A stretch of 64,000 nucleotides of DNA from Lentisphaeria bacterium UBA4640. GTDB lineage: Bacteria > Verrucomicrobiota > Lentisphaeria > Victivallales > UBA1829. The notes under the pieces are model-generated. The model saw only the letters and a list, made by a program, of their open reading frames with translations, was not told where the DNA came from and searched no databases. The position numbers and the translations under genes are program-made. Within the stretch, counting starts at the first letter, position 1; each line of letters starts with the position of its first letter. Below are positions 47,939-56,687 of the stretch, piece by piece. The stretch covers positions 73,794 through 137,793 of the forward strand of contig DHMO01000005.1 in the NCBI GenBank assembly GCA_002405835.1, written 5' to 3'.

Positions 47939-50900
47939 ATGAAATTCAAGCATCTGCTGTTTTCCGCCGCCTCTCTGATTACCGGAACGGTCTGCGCGGA
48001 AAATCTGATTCACAACGGTGATTTCCTGCTAGGAAACAGCGGTTTTTCCATCGAACGCTGGCAGCGTCCGGACACCAACCCGGAGATGATTTTTCATCCG
48101 CTTGTCACGGAAAACGATCCCCGTTCGCCCGGAAGGAAAATCCTGAAAATCGACAATTCATACAAAGAACAATGTTTTGTTTACGCCTGCGAGATGCCTC
48201 TTGAGGCTGGGAAAACCTATTATCTGCGCGGAGAAATCCGCTCTTCCGGAAGCAAAGTTCCGGCGGAATTCAGTATGATTTATCTCAACCGCAAAACCGG
48301 GCGCAATGCGCAGGGCGGGACGGTTGTTGCGGAGAAGGAGTGGAAACGGTTTGAATTTCCGGTGCGCACACAGAAATTCGGAGGGAGGTATCATCTCAAA
48401 ATAACGCTTGACCAGCCGTCGGAGTCGGGAACAGTCTTCCTGAGCGGACTCTCTCTTTCCGCTGAAAAAGACACCGCGTTTCATGGTGTGGAGATCGGAT
48501 TCCGGACTGCATCACGCGTCTTTTTTGCGGGAGAGCGCGACAAATGCACGGCGACCGTGCGGAATGCAGGCGGAAAAACGTGGGAAAAAACGTTGAAACT
48601 GGTTGCGGTTGACGACTATTCCGGTGTGCGCCGGACGATTCTGGAGCGTCCGCTCCGTCTGGCTCCCGGAGGCGTGGAAGAGATTGCGTTCGATTTGCCT
48701 GTGGACCGTTTCGGTTCGTTCCGGATTGAACCGGAGGATTTGTCGATCCGTTTCTTTCCCGGCTACTATGCGGTGATCGGGAAGGTAAAGCCGCTGCGTT
48801 TTGACCCGAAACGCTACAGTTTCGGTGTGAACAACACGGCTCCGCTGAAGTGGCGGAAAGGGAAAGCACCGGGATATGTGGCGTCCAATGCGTCCGTGCG
48901 TGAAGAGCTGCATCTGCTTTCGCTTGCCGGCTGCCGCCTGATCCGCGCATTCTCCGGAATGGGGATCGACTGGATGCTTCTGGAGCCGGAGCCTGGAAAA
49001 TTCAATTATCTTTACCTTGATACGACTCTGAAGCTGTATGAGGAAGCGGGCATTGCCGCGCTGCCGGTTCTGTGCGCCAATGAGTTCATCATCGAAAATT
49101 ATCCGTGGTCCCAGCAGATTTATCCGGACTGGCTGCTGAAGGGTGCTCCGTATGCAAAACTGGAAAAGAGCACCCGCGACTGGCGCGGATACAACTGTCC
49201 GGAGCGCAACTATGTTTTTCCGGACCGCGCGGTTTTGGATCGTTATATCCGCACAATTGTCTCCCATGCGGGGAAGCGGGTGATGCAGTATGAAATTTCC
49301 AATGAGCCGGGCTGTGCGATTTCGCCGGAGCAGTATATGAATATTATTTTCCGTCCGGTGACGGCTGTTCTGCGGAAGGAAAATCCGGAAGCGACGATTG
49401 TCGGGGTGTGTTCGACGAGCGACAAAGGTTATCAGCTCGGCGAATTCCTGAAGGCGTGTCTTGAACTGAACGTTGCAGAGAATTCGGATGCGATTTCGTT
49501 TCATCCGTACGGCAGTCCGGAGTTGAGCTCTCCCGACCCTGCGGACAAGCAGATTCTGACGATGAAAGAGATGATTTCCAAATACAAAGCGGGGATGCCG
49601 ATCTGGAACACGGAGCTGTTTTACCTGTTCAGCGGCTATGAGTTCGGAGATTTCTACGGCGCGATGCAGATAAAGGCGCACCACGCCGCTGCGCGTTACC
49701 TCGTGGAGCTGAGTCTCGGCGTTGCGCAGTCGACCCCGCTGGAGAGCATGCAGATCTGGCGGGAGCTGATGATTCCGAATTATCAGCATATCACTTCCTG
49801 GCCGGACAGCCAGCCGGGGCCGGTCTATTCGGTCTACAACGCCCTGACCCGTTTCTTCGAGGGAGCGGAGGCGGTTTCACACCGCAATTCACCGGACGGA
49901 CTTTACCGCTGCGTATTCCGCAAGGACGGCAAACTTGTTGGCGCAATTTGGGATTATCGCAAGCGCGGGAACGTGAAGCTGGATTTCTCCGGATTTGAAG
50001 TGTACGATCTTTTCGGCAATCCGCTTCCCGGCGGAGTTATGACGATGACGGACGCTCCGGTTTATCTGAAGCAGGGCGCGCTCTCCGAACCGGAGTTCCT
50101 GAAAAAACTGGATTCCCTCTCCGCAATTCTGGAACAGACGCTTTCTGTTTCCTCAGAGGCTCGCCTTATTGAGCAGAATGGGAAAACGGTTCTGCTGCTC
50201 GGTCTGCGTAGCTGCGGTATGAAAGACGAATCCGGCTATGCCGGCATTGCCGGAAAAGGAATTACCGCGGTTGAACCGGTTGCCTTTACGCTGAAACGCG
50301 GAGAATATGCGGCTCTTGAAGTTCCGGTCAAGGTTTCCGGAAAAGTCGCGGAAGCGGAAGTGCGGGTGATTTCGAACGGAAAAATCTGGAAGTTCCCGGT
50401 TCATCTCCACCGCAGCCGCAGTGTAAGCCGCAAACCATTTCACTTCCAAAGTGCGGACGGAGTCCTTTCCGCAACCGCGGAGCTTTCTGGAAAGTCGGGA
50501 AAGAGTCTGCTCCGGATCCGGGTGAACGATACGACGGATTCTGGGGCTCCCGGAAAGCGCGCGATGTGGGAACAGGACTGTGTGGAGCTCTTCATCGACG
50601 CCGCGCCGCGCGCTCTGCCCGAGATGCACGCGGATGCCTACCAGCCGGCGACTTTCCGTCTCTTCATCATGCCGCGTCTGGAAAAAGAGAAACAGCTGGT
50701 TTTCTGGGGCGACCGCAGTTTCATCTCTCCGGATTCGATCGGATGCCGTGTGACTGCGGATGCGTCCGGTTATGAGATTCTGCTTGAATTTCCGGAAAAG
50801 GCGTTCGGGGGCGAATCCGGACTGGAGATCAAGATCAACGACGCTCCGGGGACTTCGGGAAACGTGTGTTCGTTCTCTCTCTTCGATGCGCCGGATGTTC

Positions 50901-50962
50901 AGAAAAACCGTTTGATGTTCACAATTGTGAAAACAACACAAAATAAGGAGTTGGAAAAATGA
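47939..50962 (+). CDS. Secreted clan-A glycoside hydrolase (GH39/GH5-like) with CBM-like ends
   Basis: A 1007-residue exported enzyme. A signal peptide (MKFKHLLFSAASLITGTVCA) is followed by a CBM4/9-like sandwich (NLIHNGDFLLG, about 20-180), a beta-rich linker, and a TIM barrel (about 300-650). E456 in EISNEPGCAI (acid/base) and E559 in IWNTELFYLF (nucleophile) fit clan GH-A. The C-terminus (about 830-1000) resembles a CBM9-type domain (MWEQDCVELFIDA). The exact GH family and substrate are uncertain. AAGGAG precedes the ATG. Its stop overlaps the next gene (ATGA). Confidence 0.75.
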   Translation: MKFKHLLFSAASLITGTVCAENLIHNGDFLLGNSGFSIERWQRPDTNPEMIFHPLVTENDPRSPGRKILKIDNSYKEQCFVYACEMPLEAGKTYYLRGEIRSSGSKVPAEFSMIYLNRKTGRNAQGGTVVAEKEWKRFEFPVRTQKFGGRYHLKITLDQPSESGTVFLSGLSLSAEKDTAFHGVEIGFRTASRVFFAGERDKCTATVRNAGGKTWEKTLKLVAVDDYSGVRRTILERPLRLAPGGVEEIAFDLPVDRFGSFRIEPEDLSIRFFPGYYAVIGKVKPLRFDPKRYSFGVNNTAPLKWRKGKAPGYVASNASVREELHLLSLAGCRLIRAFSGMGIDWMLLEPEPGKFNYLYLDTTLKLYEEAGIAALPVLCANEFIIENYPWSQQIYPDWLLKGAPYAKLEKSTRDWRGYNCPERNYVFPDRAVLDRYIRTIVSHAGKRVMQYEISNEPGCAISPEQYMNIIFRPVTAVLRKENPEATIVGVCSTSDKGYQLGEFLKACLELNVAENSDAISFHPYGSPELSSPDPADKQILTMKEMISKYKAGMPIWNTELFYLFSGYEFGDFYGAMQIKAHHAAARYLVELSLGVAQSTPLESMQIWRELMIPNYQHITSWPDSQPGPVYSVYNALTRFFEGAEAVSHRNSPDGLYRCVFRKDGKLVGAIWDYRKRGNVKLDFSGFEVYDLFGNPLPGGVMTMTDAPVYLKQGALSEPEFLKKLDSLSAILEQTLSVSSEARLIEQNGKTVLLLGLRSCGMKDESGYAGIAGKGITAVEPVAFTLKRGEYAALEVPVKVSGKVAEAEVRVISNGKIWKFPVHLHRSRSVSRKPFHFQSADGVLSATAELSGKSGKSLLRIRVNDTTDSGAPGKRAMWEQDCVELFIDAAPRALPEMHADAYQPATFRLFIMPRLEKEKQLVFWGDRSFISPDSIGCRVTADASGYEILLEFPEKAFGGESGLEIKINDAPGTSGNVCSFSLFDAPDVQKNRLMFTIVKTTQNKELEK

Positions 50963-51882
50963 AAAAACAGATGACTGCACTTGTCCTTGGCGCCGCGCTT
51001 TCGCTCTCCGCCGCAACCAATGTCCCGTTCGAAACGGTAATGAACGGCGGCTGGAAACAGGTTGGACCGAACACATTTGAAGTGAAAAACAAAGGCGCTT
51101 GGCATGCGTCCGTTGTCCTGAAAGCCGGATTGAAACCGGGATGTTACTACCGCGTTTCATGGAACGCTTCATCGCGGAAAGGGCAGGGGGTGACTTCGTA
51201 CGGGTTGATCCTGAAGCTCGCTGAAACGCTGTTCAGCGGAGTCAATATCCCGGAGGAGTCTTCGCCACGCGCGTTCTGTTTCTATTCGGGCAAAGCGGAC
51301 AAGACGGAACTTTCGTTCTTTTTCAGCAAAAACTGCTCCGGTGATTCGAAGATCGCAAATCTGAAACTGGAGGAGCTTAACGAGGCGGATATGCATGAGA
51401 ATCTTCTGATCAACGGCGATTTTGAGGCGGACAATCTCGTCCCCGGCGATTGGCTCGTCCGCAGCAAGGAGTTTGCACCGTATATGAAGATCGTTGAAAA
51501 CGCGGGATTCGTGAACGGCGCGAAGTCTCTTGAACTGACGCAGAAAAAGGATGTCCCGGCAACCGCGATTGAGTCGGTTCCCCTGCAGATTCTGCCCGGC
51601 AAAACCTACTCGCTGAGCTTCTGGGCGAAAGCGGAGGGGCTGGACAAGATGACCGTTGTCATCGACATGCCGTCTTATGGAAAAAAGCAGGAGTTTCAGA
51701 AATTCTATCCGTTTGCTTTGAGCGGAGAATGGACCAAGTTCACGTGCAAGGTGACCTTCCCCTCGGATGAAGCGCAGTTCTCGCTGCTGGCCCGCCGCCG
51801 CGCCAGAGTGAATATCTTCTGCGACAATCACAATGACGGGCGTGTTCTGCTTGACCAGTTTGAATTTAAAGCGGATGAGTGA
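50959..51882 (+). CDS. Secreted carbohydrate-binding-module (CBM4/9-like) protein
   Basis: A 307-residue protein with a signal peptide (MKKQMTALVLGAALSLSAAT) and two beta-sandwich domains of the CBM_4_9 type. The first spans about 25-145; the second starts at ENLLINGDFEADNLVPGDWL and continues through PGKTYSLSFWAKAEG to VLLDQFEF. No catalytic domain is visible. It probably binds the polysaccharide attacked by the adjacent hydrolases. AAGGAG lies upstream and the start overlaps the preceding stop. Confidence 0.75.
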   Translation: MKKQMTALVLGAALSLSAATNVPFETVMNGGWKQVGPNTFEVKNKGAWHASVVLKAGLKPGCYYRVSWNASSRKGQGVTSYGLILKLAETLFSGVNIPEESSPRAFCFYSGKADKTELSFFFSKNCSGDSKIANLKLEELNEADMHENLLINGDFEADNLVPGDWLVRSKEFAPYMKIVENAGFVNGAKSLELTQKKDVPATAIESVPLQILPGKTYSLSFWAKAEGLDKMTVVIDMPSYGKKQEFQKFYPFALSGEWTKFTCKVTFPSDEAQFSLLARRRARVNIFCDNHNDGRVLLDQFEFKADE

Positions 51883-51913
51883 TATATATTACGGCAGAAA
51901 AAAAGGGAAAAAC

Positions 51914-53605
51914 ATGTCAATCCTTTCGCATTTCAACTCCGGACGCATTCCCGCGGCGCGGATTCTGAACCGCAGAAACCGCTGTTATGCAATCATGCAC
52001 TTCAGCCTCAACACTTTCACCGGCAAGGAGTGGGGATATGGGGACGACGATCCGCAGATTTTCAATCCGTCCGGTTTCAGTGCAGAGCAGATTGCGGAGG
52101 CGTGCAAAGCCGGCGGGCTCGCGGGAATCATCATTGTCTGCAAGCATCATGACGGCTTTTGTCTCTGGCCAACGAAGACGACGCCGTACAACATTTCCAG
52201 ATCGCCGTTCCGCAACGGGAAGGGCGATCTGGTGCGCGAGATGGCGGACGCCTGCCGGAAGGCGGGGCTGCAGGTCGGGTTCTATGTCTCTCCGTGGGAC
52301 CGTAATCATCCGGCCTACGGAACGCCCGGGTATGTGAAAGTCTATCAGGAACAGCTTCGCGAAATCTATTCCGGCTACGGTCCCGCATTTGAAGCCTGGT
52401 TCGACGGCGCAAACGGCGGAGACGGCTGGTACGGAGGCGCGTGCGAAAAACGGAAAATCGATCCTTCCACGTATTATGAATGGGAAAAAACTTGGCGGAT
52501 TGTGCGCGACCTTCAGCCGGACGCCGCGATCTTCAGCGATGCCGGTCCCGATCTGCGCTGGCCCGGGAATGAGAACGGTTTTGCCGCGCCCGACGCCTTC
52601 GGAAGTTACACGCCGCATCCGCGCGACCCGGACAGGGAGCCCGCGCCAGGATACACGGTCTATCAGGAGGGATTCGAGGGGCATGCGGACGGGGAATTTT
52701 TCATTCCTCCAGAGTGTGATGTCCCGCTGCGTCCCGGCTGGTTTTACCATGCTGAGGAGGATGAGGAAGTCCGTTCCCTCTCCACTCTTGTGGAATTGTA
52801 TTTGAATTCAGTCGGTTGCGGAGGTTTTCTGAACCTGGGGATTGCGCCGGACCGTCGCGGACGCCTGCACGAAAATGATGTGCGCCGTCTTGCGGAGTTC
52901 AAACGCGCGGTGGATGCGCTGAATTCGCCCGCGTTGTTTTCCTGCTCCGCGCAACTCTTCTCCCGGGAGAGTGTGACATTTGAATTCGGCGGAACGAAAC
53001 GGTTCAATCTGCTGGAGCTTTCGGAGAATATGGCGGACCAGGGCGAAGTGGTTCGCCGCTATGCTGTGGAAGTTCGTGTGAACGGCGAATGGGAACCTCT
53101 GGTTTCGGGAAAAGCGATCGGACTCCGCCGTCTGAAGACGTTTCCTGAAGTTGCGGGCGATGCGTTGCGCATTCTAGTGCCGGAAGCCTGTCCGGAAGAG
53201 GTTCGGCTGACCGTATCCATCCGTCTTGTTCCCGCGGAGCTGCTTAGGAAGGAGCCCATTTCAGCACCAGTCCGTAAAAATTACAGAATTCTCGAACAGG
53301 GTAAAAGAAGCGGCATGACCGCGGAGTGGCGGCTGGGGAAAAACAGCGGAATCGGCGGATTTCTCTTCACTCCGTTTGAGGATGTTCCGAATGGCACACC
53401 GGACCGTTACCGTTTTGAAGTTCTGTCGGATTCCGGCTGGCGGACGGTTGCGGAGGGAGAGTTTTCGAATCTCCGTGCGAATCCGGTTCCTCAGCGCGTG
53501 GTTTTTGCTCCGGTCTCGGCTTCGGCGGTCCGCCTGACCGCTCTCCGGATGCTGGACTCCGGAACGGAGCTCTGCTTCAGGGAATTCGGTTTGATTCTGA
53601 AATGA
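51914..53605 (+). CDS. GH29 alpha-L-fucosidase
   Basis: A 563-residue enzyme with the GH29 barrel: YAIMHFSLNTFTGKEWGYGD, GIIIVCKHHDGFCLWPT, VGFYVSPWDRNHPAYG, and AWFDGANGG with nucleophile D164. C-terminal beta domains (about 350-560) contain two jelly-roll segments. No signal peptide is evident from the start at 51914 (AAAAGGG upstream), so it may act in the cytoplasm on imported fucosides. An earlier ATG at 51875 (MSDIYYG) is in frame but has no ribosome site. It follows the CBM gene and probably ends the operon. Confidence 0.88.
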   Translation: MSILSHFNSGRIPAARILNRRNRCYAIMHFSLNTFTGKEWGYGDDDPQIFNPSGFSAEQIAEACKAGGLAGIIIVCKHHDGFCLWPTKTTPYNISRSPFRNGKGDLVREMADACRKAGLQVGFYVSPWDRNHPAYGTPGYVKVYQEQLREIYSGYGPAFEAWFDGANGGDGWYGGACEKRKIDPSTYYEWEKTWRIVRDLQPDAAIFSDAGPDLRWPGNENGFAAPDAFGSYTPHPRDPDREPAPGYTVYQEGFEGHADGEFFIPPECDVPLRPGWFYHAEEDEEVRSLSTLVELYLNSVGCGGFLNLGIAPDRRGRLHENDVRRLAEFKRAVDALNSPALFSCSAQLFSRESVTFEFGGTKRFNLLELSENMADQGEVVRRYAVEVRVNGEWEPLVSGKAIGLRRLKTFPEVAGDALRILVPEACPEEVRLTVSIRLVPAELLRKEPISAPVRKNYRILEQGKRSGMTAEWRLGKNSGIGGFLFTPFEDVPNGTPDRYRFEVLSDSGWRTVAEGEFSNLRANPVPQRVVFAPVSASAVRLTALRMLDSGTELCFREFGLILK

Positions 53606-53694
53606 GAATTTCCTTCGCGTTGATATTCCGGAATGTCAAGCCGTTTCGAAATGAAATTCGCGAATAAAGTTGCGGTATTTTTTACTGTTCCGCC

Positions 53695-53723
53695 TTGAAT
53701 CGAAGCTGTTTCGGGAGTATGTT
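53695..53723 (+). promoter_or_regulatory. Candidate promoter of the PurF-like gene
   Basis: TTGAAT (53695-53700), a 17-base spacer and TATGTT (53718-53723), with the start codon about 40 bases downstream at 53765. Confidence 0.6.
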
Positions 53724-53764
53724 ATGGCATACGTTTTTTTTTCATGAATCAGGAGGAGTATTAC

Positions 53765-55201
53765 ATGGGTGGCTTTTTCGGCGTCGTTGCGCATGAGGAC
53801 TGCGTGACGGATCTGTTCTACGGAACGGATTATCATTCCCATCTCGGCACGAAACGCGGCGGTCTCGCCGTTTACGGAGCCGACGGAACCATTATGCGTT
53901 CCATTCACGACATCACCAATTCGCAGTTCCGGTCCAAGTTTGATGACGACCTGCCGCATCTTGCCGGAAAAAGCGGAATCGGCGTCATCAGCGATTACGA
54001 AGATCAGCCGCTCATCATCGGCTCCCATCTCGGAATTTTCGCGATTGTGACGGTCGGAAAAATCAACAACATTCAGGAACTCATTTCGGGCGATTCCTCT
54101 TCGCGGATCGCCCATTTCTTTTCCGAAATGAGCGGCGGAGAGTTCAATCCAACCGAAGTTGTCGCCGCGCTCATCAACACAAAAGAGACCCTTGAGGAGG
54201 GAATCGAGTATGCTCAGAGCCGCGTTGACGGTTCCTGCTCCATGCTGATTCTCCGCAACGGCGTCATCTACGCCGCGCGTGACCGCTACGGCCGCACGCC
54301 CATTGTCATCGGTCGCAAGACCGGTGCCTATGCAGCATGCATGGAAAGCAGCTCGCTTCCGAACCTTGACTATACAGTCTGCAAGGAACTCGGACCCGGC
54401 GAAATTGTCCGCATGAGTGCAGACGGTGTTGAGCAGATCAGAAAGCCGGGCGATCAGATGCAGATCTGTTCGTTCTTCTGGGTTTATTTCGGTTATCCCT
54501 CCTCCAACTACGAAGGCTCCAACACGGAAACGGTCCGTTACCGCAACGGCGCGTTGATGGCTCGCGGTGATGAAGTCGAATGTGACTCTGTCAGCGGCAT
54601 TCCGGATTCCGGTGTTGCGCATGCGATCGGCTATTCGAACGAGTCGGGCAAGCCGTATCTGCGTTCGCTGGTGAAATACACTCCGACATGGCCGCGCAGT
54701 TTCATGCCGCAGACGCAGTCTGCGCGCAATCTTGTCGCCAAGATGAAGCTGATTCCGATTGACGAGCAGATTCGCGGCCGCCGTCTTCTGTTCTGTGATG
54801 ATTCGATTGTGCGCGGCACGCAGTTCAAGAACATTGCACAGCGTCTTTACGAGCGCGGTGCGCTTGAAGTACACATGCGTTCTGCGTCGCCCCCGCTTGC
54901 ATTTGCGTGCAAGTACCTGAATTTTTCGCGTTCGAAATCGATTTTGGATTTAGCTGCGCGCCGTGTCATCAACACTCTGGAAGGCGGCGAACCTTCGGAT
55001 GAGGTGTTGAAGGAATACATCACCGCCGGCACACCGCGTTACGAAAAGATGATCGAAGCGATCCGGAAGAATTTAGGTTTGACGACGCTGAAATATCAGA
55101 CAATTGAAGGTCTGGTTGAAGCGATCGGTCTTCCGAAAGAGAAACTTTGCACATATTGTTTTGACGGCTGTGAAGGCGGTTGCGGCTGCTGCAAGCACTG
55201 A
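53765..55201 (+). CDS. PurF-like (amidophosphoribosyltransferase-related) protein lacking the nucleophile cysteine
   Basis: A 478-residue protein with an Ntn-glutaminase-like N-terminal half and a phosphoribosyltransferase C-terminal half. The latter keeps the PRPP-binding loop LLFCDDSIVRGTQ (Asp345-Asp346) and PDSGVAHAIGYS. The N-terminus reads MGGFFGVV, where classical PurF has Met-Cys at the catalytic position, so glutamine hydrolysis by the usual route is not possible. The tail CTYCFDGCEGGCGC is cysteine-rich and may bind metal or an Fe-S cluster. AGGAGG precedes the ATG at 53765; the upstream ATG at 53744 is rejected. It may use free ammonia or have a different role. Confidence 0.8.
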   Translation: MGGFFGVVAHEDCVTDLFYGTDYHSHLGTKRGGLAVYGADGTIMRSIHDITNSQFRSKFDDDLPHLAGKSGIGVISDYEDQPLIIGSHLGIFAIVTVGKINNIQELISGDSSSRIAHFFSEMSGGEFNPTEVVAALINTKETLEEGIEYAQSRVDGSCSMLILRNGVIYAARDRYGRTPIVIGRKTGAYAACMESSSLPNLDYTVCKELGPGEIVRMSADGVEQIRKPGDQMQICSFFWVYFGYPSSNYEGSNTETVRYRNGALMARGDEVECDSVSGIPDSGVAHAIGYSNESGKPYLRSLVKYTPTWPRSFMPQTQSARNLVAKMKLIPIDEQIRGRRLLFCDDSIVRGTQFKNIAQRLYERGALEVHMRSASPPLAFACKYLNFSRSKSILDLAARRVINTLEGGEPSDEVLKEYITAGTPRYEKMIEAIRKNLGLTTLKYQTIEGLVEAIGLPKEKLCTYCFDGCEGGCGCCKH

Positions 55202-55212
55202 TCAATGAAACG

Positions 55213-55252
55213 CGCGTCTCCTCAAGCACAAGGGAGGAGACGCGTTGAAATT
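55213..55252 (+). terminator. Intrinsic terminator of the PurF-like gene
   Basis: CGCGTCTCCTC (55213-55223) pairs perfectly with GAGGAGACGCG (55234-55244) around a ten-base loop, directly after the stop codon. The T-run after the stem is weak. Confidence 0.65.
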
Positions 55253-55363
55253 GAATATTTTGTTGCCATCAAAGTCAATGAAAAAAGGTGATGGCGCATC
55301 TGGACGGGTTGGGCTGGAAGTCCGATATTTCATCAGATAATTCCGCGGAGGAGAGATTTCAAA

Positions 55364-56029
55364 TCATTCCGGTCTCTGATTCTCCGCCGCCCGGAGGATT
55401 TTTTCGGAAATAAGATTCAGACGCTCGGGGTGATCCACGGCGATGGGAGAGGGCCAGTTGGCAATTTGACGGAAACATTCCAGCAGATCATGGAATGTTT
55501 CCGGATTCTGCCGCTTCAGAATAAAGGCGGAACCGCGCTGAAGCAGCTTGTCCAGAAAGATTTCAAAACACTCCACTGATTTTTCCCGGATGAGGCTTCC
55601 GGGCAATTCTGCGAGCGCATCGGCCAGTTCTTCCTGCGAAGCCTTTTCCAGAAGAACTTCCGCCTGGGCAAAGCGTCCCATGCGGCAACAGTTGGCAAGC
55701 GATTGATTTTCGTTGAAAAAATAGTTGCGTCCGCAAGCACTCTCATGCGACAGAAACTGCAGGATCCGGATACCGGAAACCGATCCGCTTTCCGCATCTG
55801 TTTCGGAGCAGTTCTGCAGCGGACAATCCAGCCGCATTCCCAGTTCGTAGAGTCTGGCCGCAATCGAAAATTCCCCGGAGATCATTGCAAAATAGAGCGC
55901 ATTGCGTCCTCCATGATCCATCGGCAGCTCCTCCGGTTCTTTCGCCGAGCAAATATTTGCCAGAATCTCTCTGACCTCATTCCAATTTTTATTGCATGCC
56001 GCGTTATAAAGTTTTTCATTCAAATCCAT
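55364..56029 (-). CDS. Ankyrin-repeat-like protein of unknown function
   Basis: A 221-residue soluble, helical protein. The segment GGRNALYFAMISGEFSIAARLYELGM resembles an ankyrin repeat, and the N-terminal LNEKLYNAACNKNWNEVREIL resembles a capping repeat. The rest is helical with no recognised family. GGAGG upstream supports the start at 56029. It is divergent from the peptide locus at 56251 and has no operon partner. Function is unknown; a protein-protein interaction role is only inferred. Confidence 0.65.
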   Translation of the reverse strand: MDLNEKLYNAACNKNWNEVREILANICSAKEPEELPMDHGGRNALYFAMISGEFSIAARLYELGMRLDCPLQNCSETDAESGSVSGIRILQFLSHESACGRNYFFNENQSLANCCRMGRFAQAEVLLEKASQEELADALAELPGSLIREKSVECFEIFLDKLLQRGSAFILKRQNPETFHDLLECFRQIANWPSPIAVDHPERLNLISEKILRAAENQRPE

Positions 56030-56113
56030 CTTATGCCTCCATTCCTTTTTCTTGATGATAACAGAAAAGGGAAAAAAGTAAACGGAAGAAAAATTTTTTC
56101 AGTTTTTTTGCAT

Positions 56114-56149
56114 GGCAGACAGCCTGGAAAATGCGGGCGGTTGTCTGCC
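56114..56149. repeat. 8-bp inverted repeat upstream of the peptide locus
   Basis: GGCAGACA (56114-56121) and TGTCTGCC (56142-56149) are perfect inverted repeats in the 220-base gap between the divergent ankyrin-like gene and the peptide locus. It could be an operator or a leader hairpin. The rest of the gap is AT-rich with long T-runs; I found no convincing promoter. Confidence 0.45.
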
Positions 56150-56250
56150 GTTTGCAAGACATTGCCGTTTCACGGTTATCGTTTTTTCCAAAAAATAATT
56201 TTTTTTCTTTTTCTCTTGTAAGATATTCCGGGTATGGGGCAGTAAGTGTT

Positions 56251-56367
56251 ATGAAAGAACAAAAAAGAAATGTTCACAAACAAAAGGAGGTGAACCGCCC
56301 GGGAAAATTTTTGGAAGCCTTGCCGGCTGAGGCACGCGTGATCCTGCGCCAGGATCTGTTATTTTGA
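56251..56367 (+). CDS. Possible 38-residue peptide upstream of the precursor gene
   Basis: Short open frame starting MKEQKRNVHKQKEV and ending in an amphipathic-looking PGKFLEALPAEARVILRQDL. There is no good ribosome site before the ATG at 56251, but a near-perfect AAAAGGAGGTGA lies inside the frame at 56282-56293, with an overlapping in-frame GTG. It ends 51 bases before the precursor gene. It may be a leader peptide, a second small product or noise. Confidence 0.3.
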   Translation: MKEQKRNVHKQKEVNRPGKFLEALPAEARVILRQDLLF

Positions 56368-56418
56368 TCAAAACAACAGAATGGGGTCTGGAAAAAGACC
56401 TGTCAAAGGAGAATTAAA

Positions 56419-56628
56419 ATGATCAAGCTGTTCAAAACAGAAAAGTCCGCCGAAAAAAACATGAAACCCATGGCTATGAAGCATGAAGTTCCGTCCGTTG
56501 AAATTCCTGCGAACTACAATTGGAAAGCTCAGTATACGAGCGATGTTTTCAAGTTCGGAACCCACGGTACGACAAACAACTCAACTCCGGGAAGTGTCGT
56601 TTTTGATATGGATAGCTGGAACGACTGA
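56419..56628 (+). CDS. RiPP precursor-like peptide (candidate graspetide precursor)
   Basis: A 69-residue peptide directly upstream of an ATP-grasp ligase gene. It has a strong AAAGGAG ribosome site. The N-terminal 46 residues (MIKLFKTEKSAEKNMKPM, then KHEVPSVEIPANYNWKAQ) form a plausible leader. The C-terminal part TTNNSTPGSVVFDMDSWND is rich in Thr/Ser donors (T51, T52, S55, T56, S59) and acidic acceptors (D63, D65, D69), the residue mix joined by side-chain ester bonds in graspetides. No microviridin TxKYPSD core or PFFARFL leader is present, so the core would be a new type. A hairpin follows the stop, as is common where precursor is needed in excess. Confidence 0.7.
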   Translation: MIKLFKTEKSAEKNMKPMAMKHEVPSVEIPANYNWKAQYTSDVFKFGTHGTTNNSTPGSVVFDMDSWND

Positions 56629-56639
56629 TTTCCAAGTTC

Positions 56640-56671
56640 TCTCTCCCCACACTTTCGTGGGGGGAGATTTT
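56640..56671 (+). terminator. Hairpin between precursor and ligase genes (partial terminator or stabiliser)
   Basis: An 11-pair stem (56640-56650 with 56657-56667, one G-U pair) with a six-base loop ends in only four T residues. It may let part of the transcription stop after the precursor gene or protect the precursor mRNA end, giving more peptide than enzyme. Confidence 0.6.
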
Positions 56672-56687
56672 ACCGAAAGGATGAAAA

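Noticed and set aside
48512..49789. 425-codon leftward frame opposite the secreted clan-A hydrolase
   Set aside because: No ribosome site or recognisable domain, and the opposite frame has signal peptide and catalytic motifs.
53606..53764. Riboswitch (purine type) before the PurF-like gene
   Set aside because: The leader after the predicted start point is only about 35 bases and shows no conserved riboswitch core.
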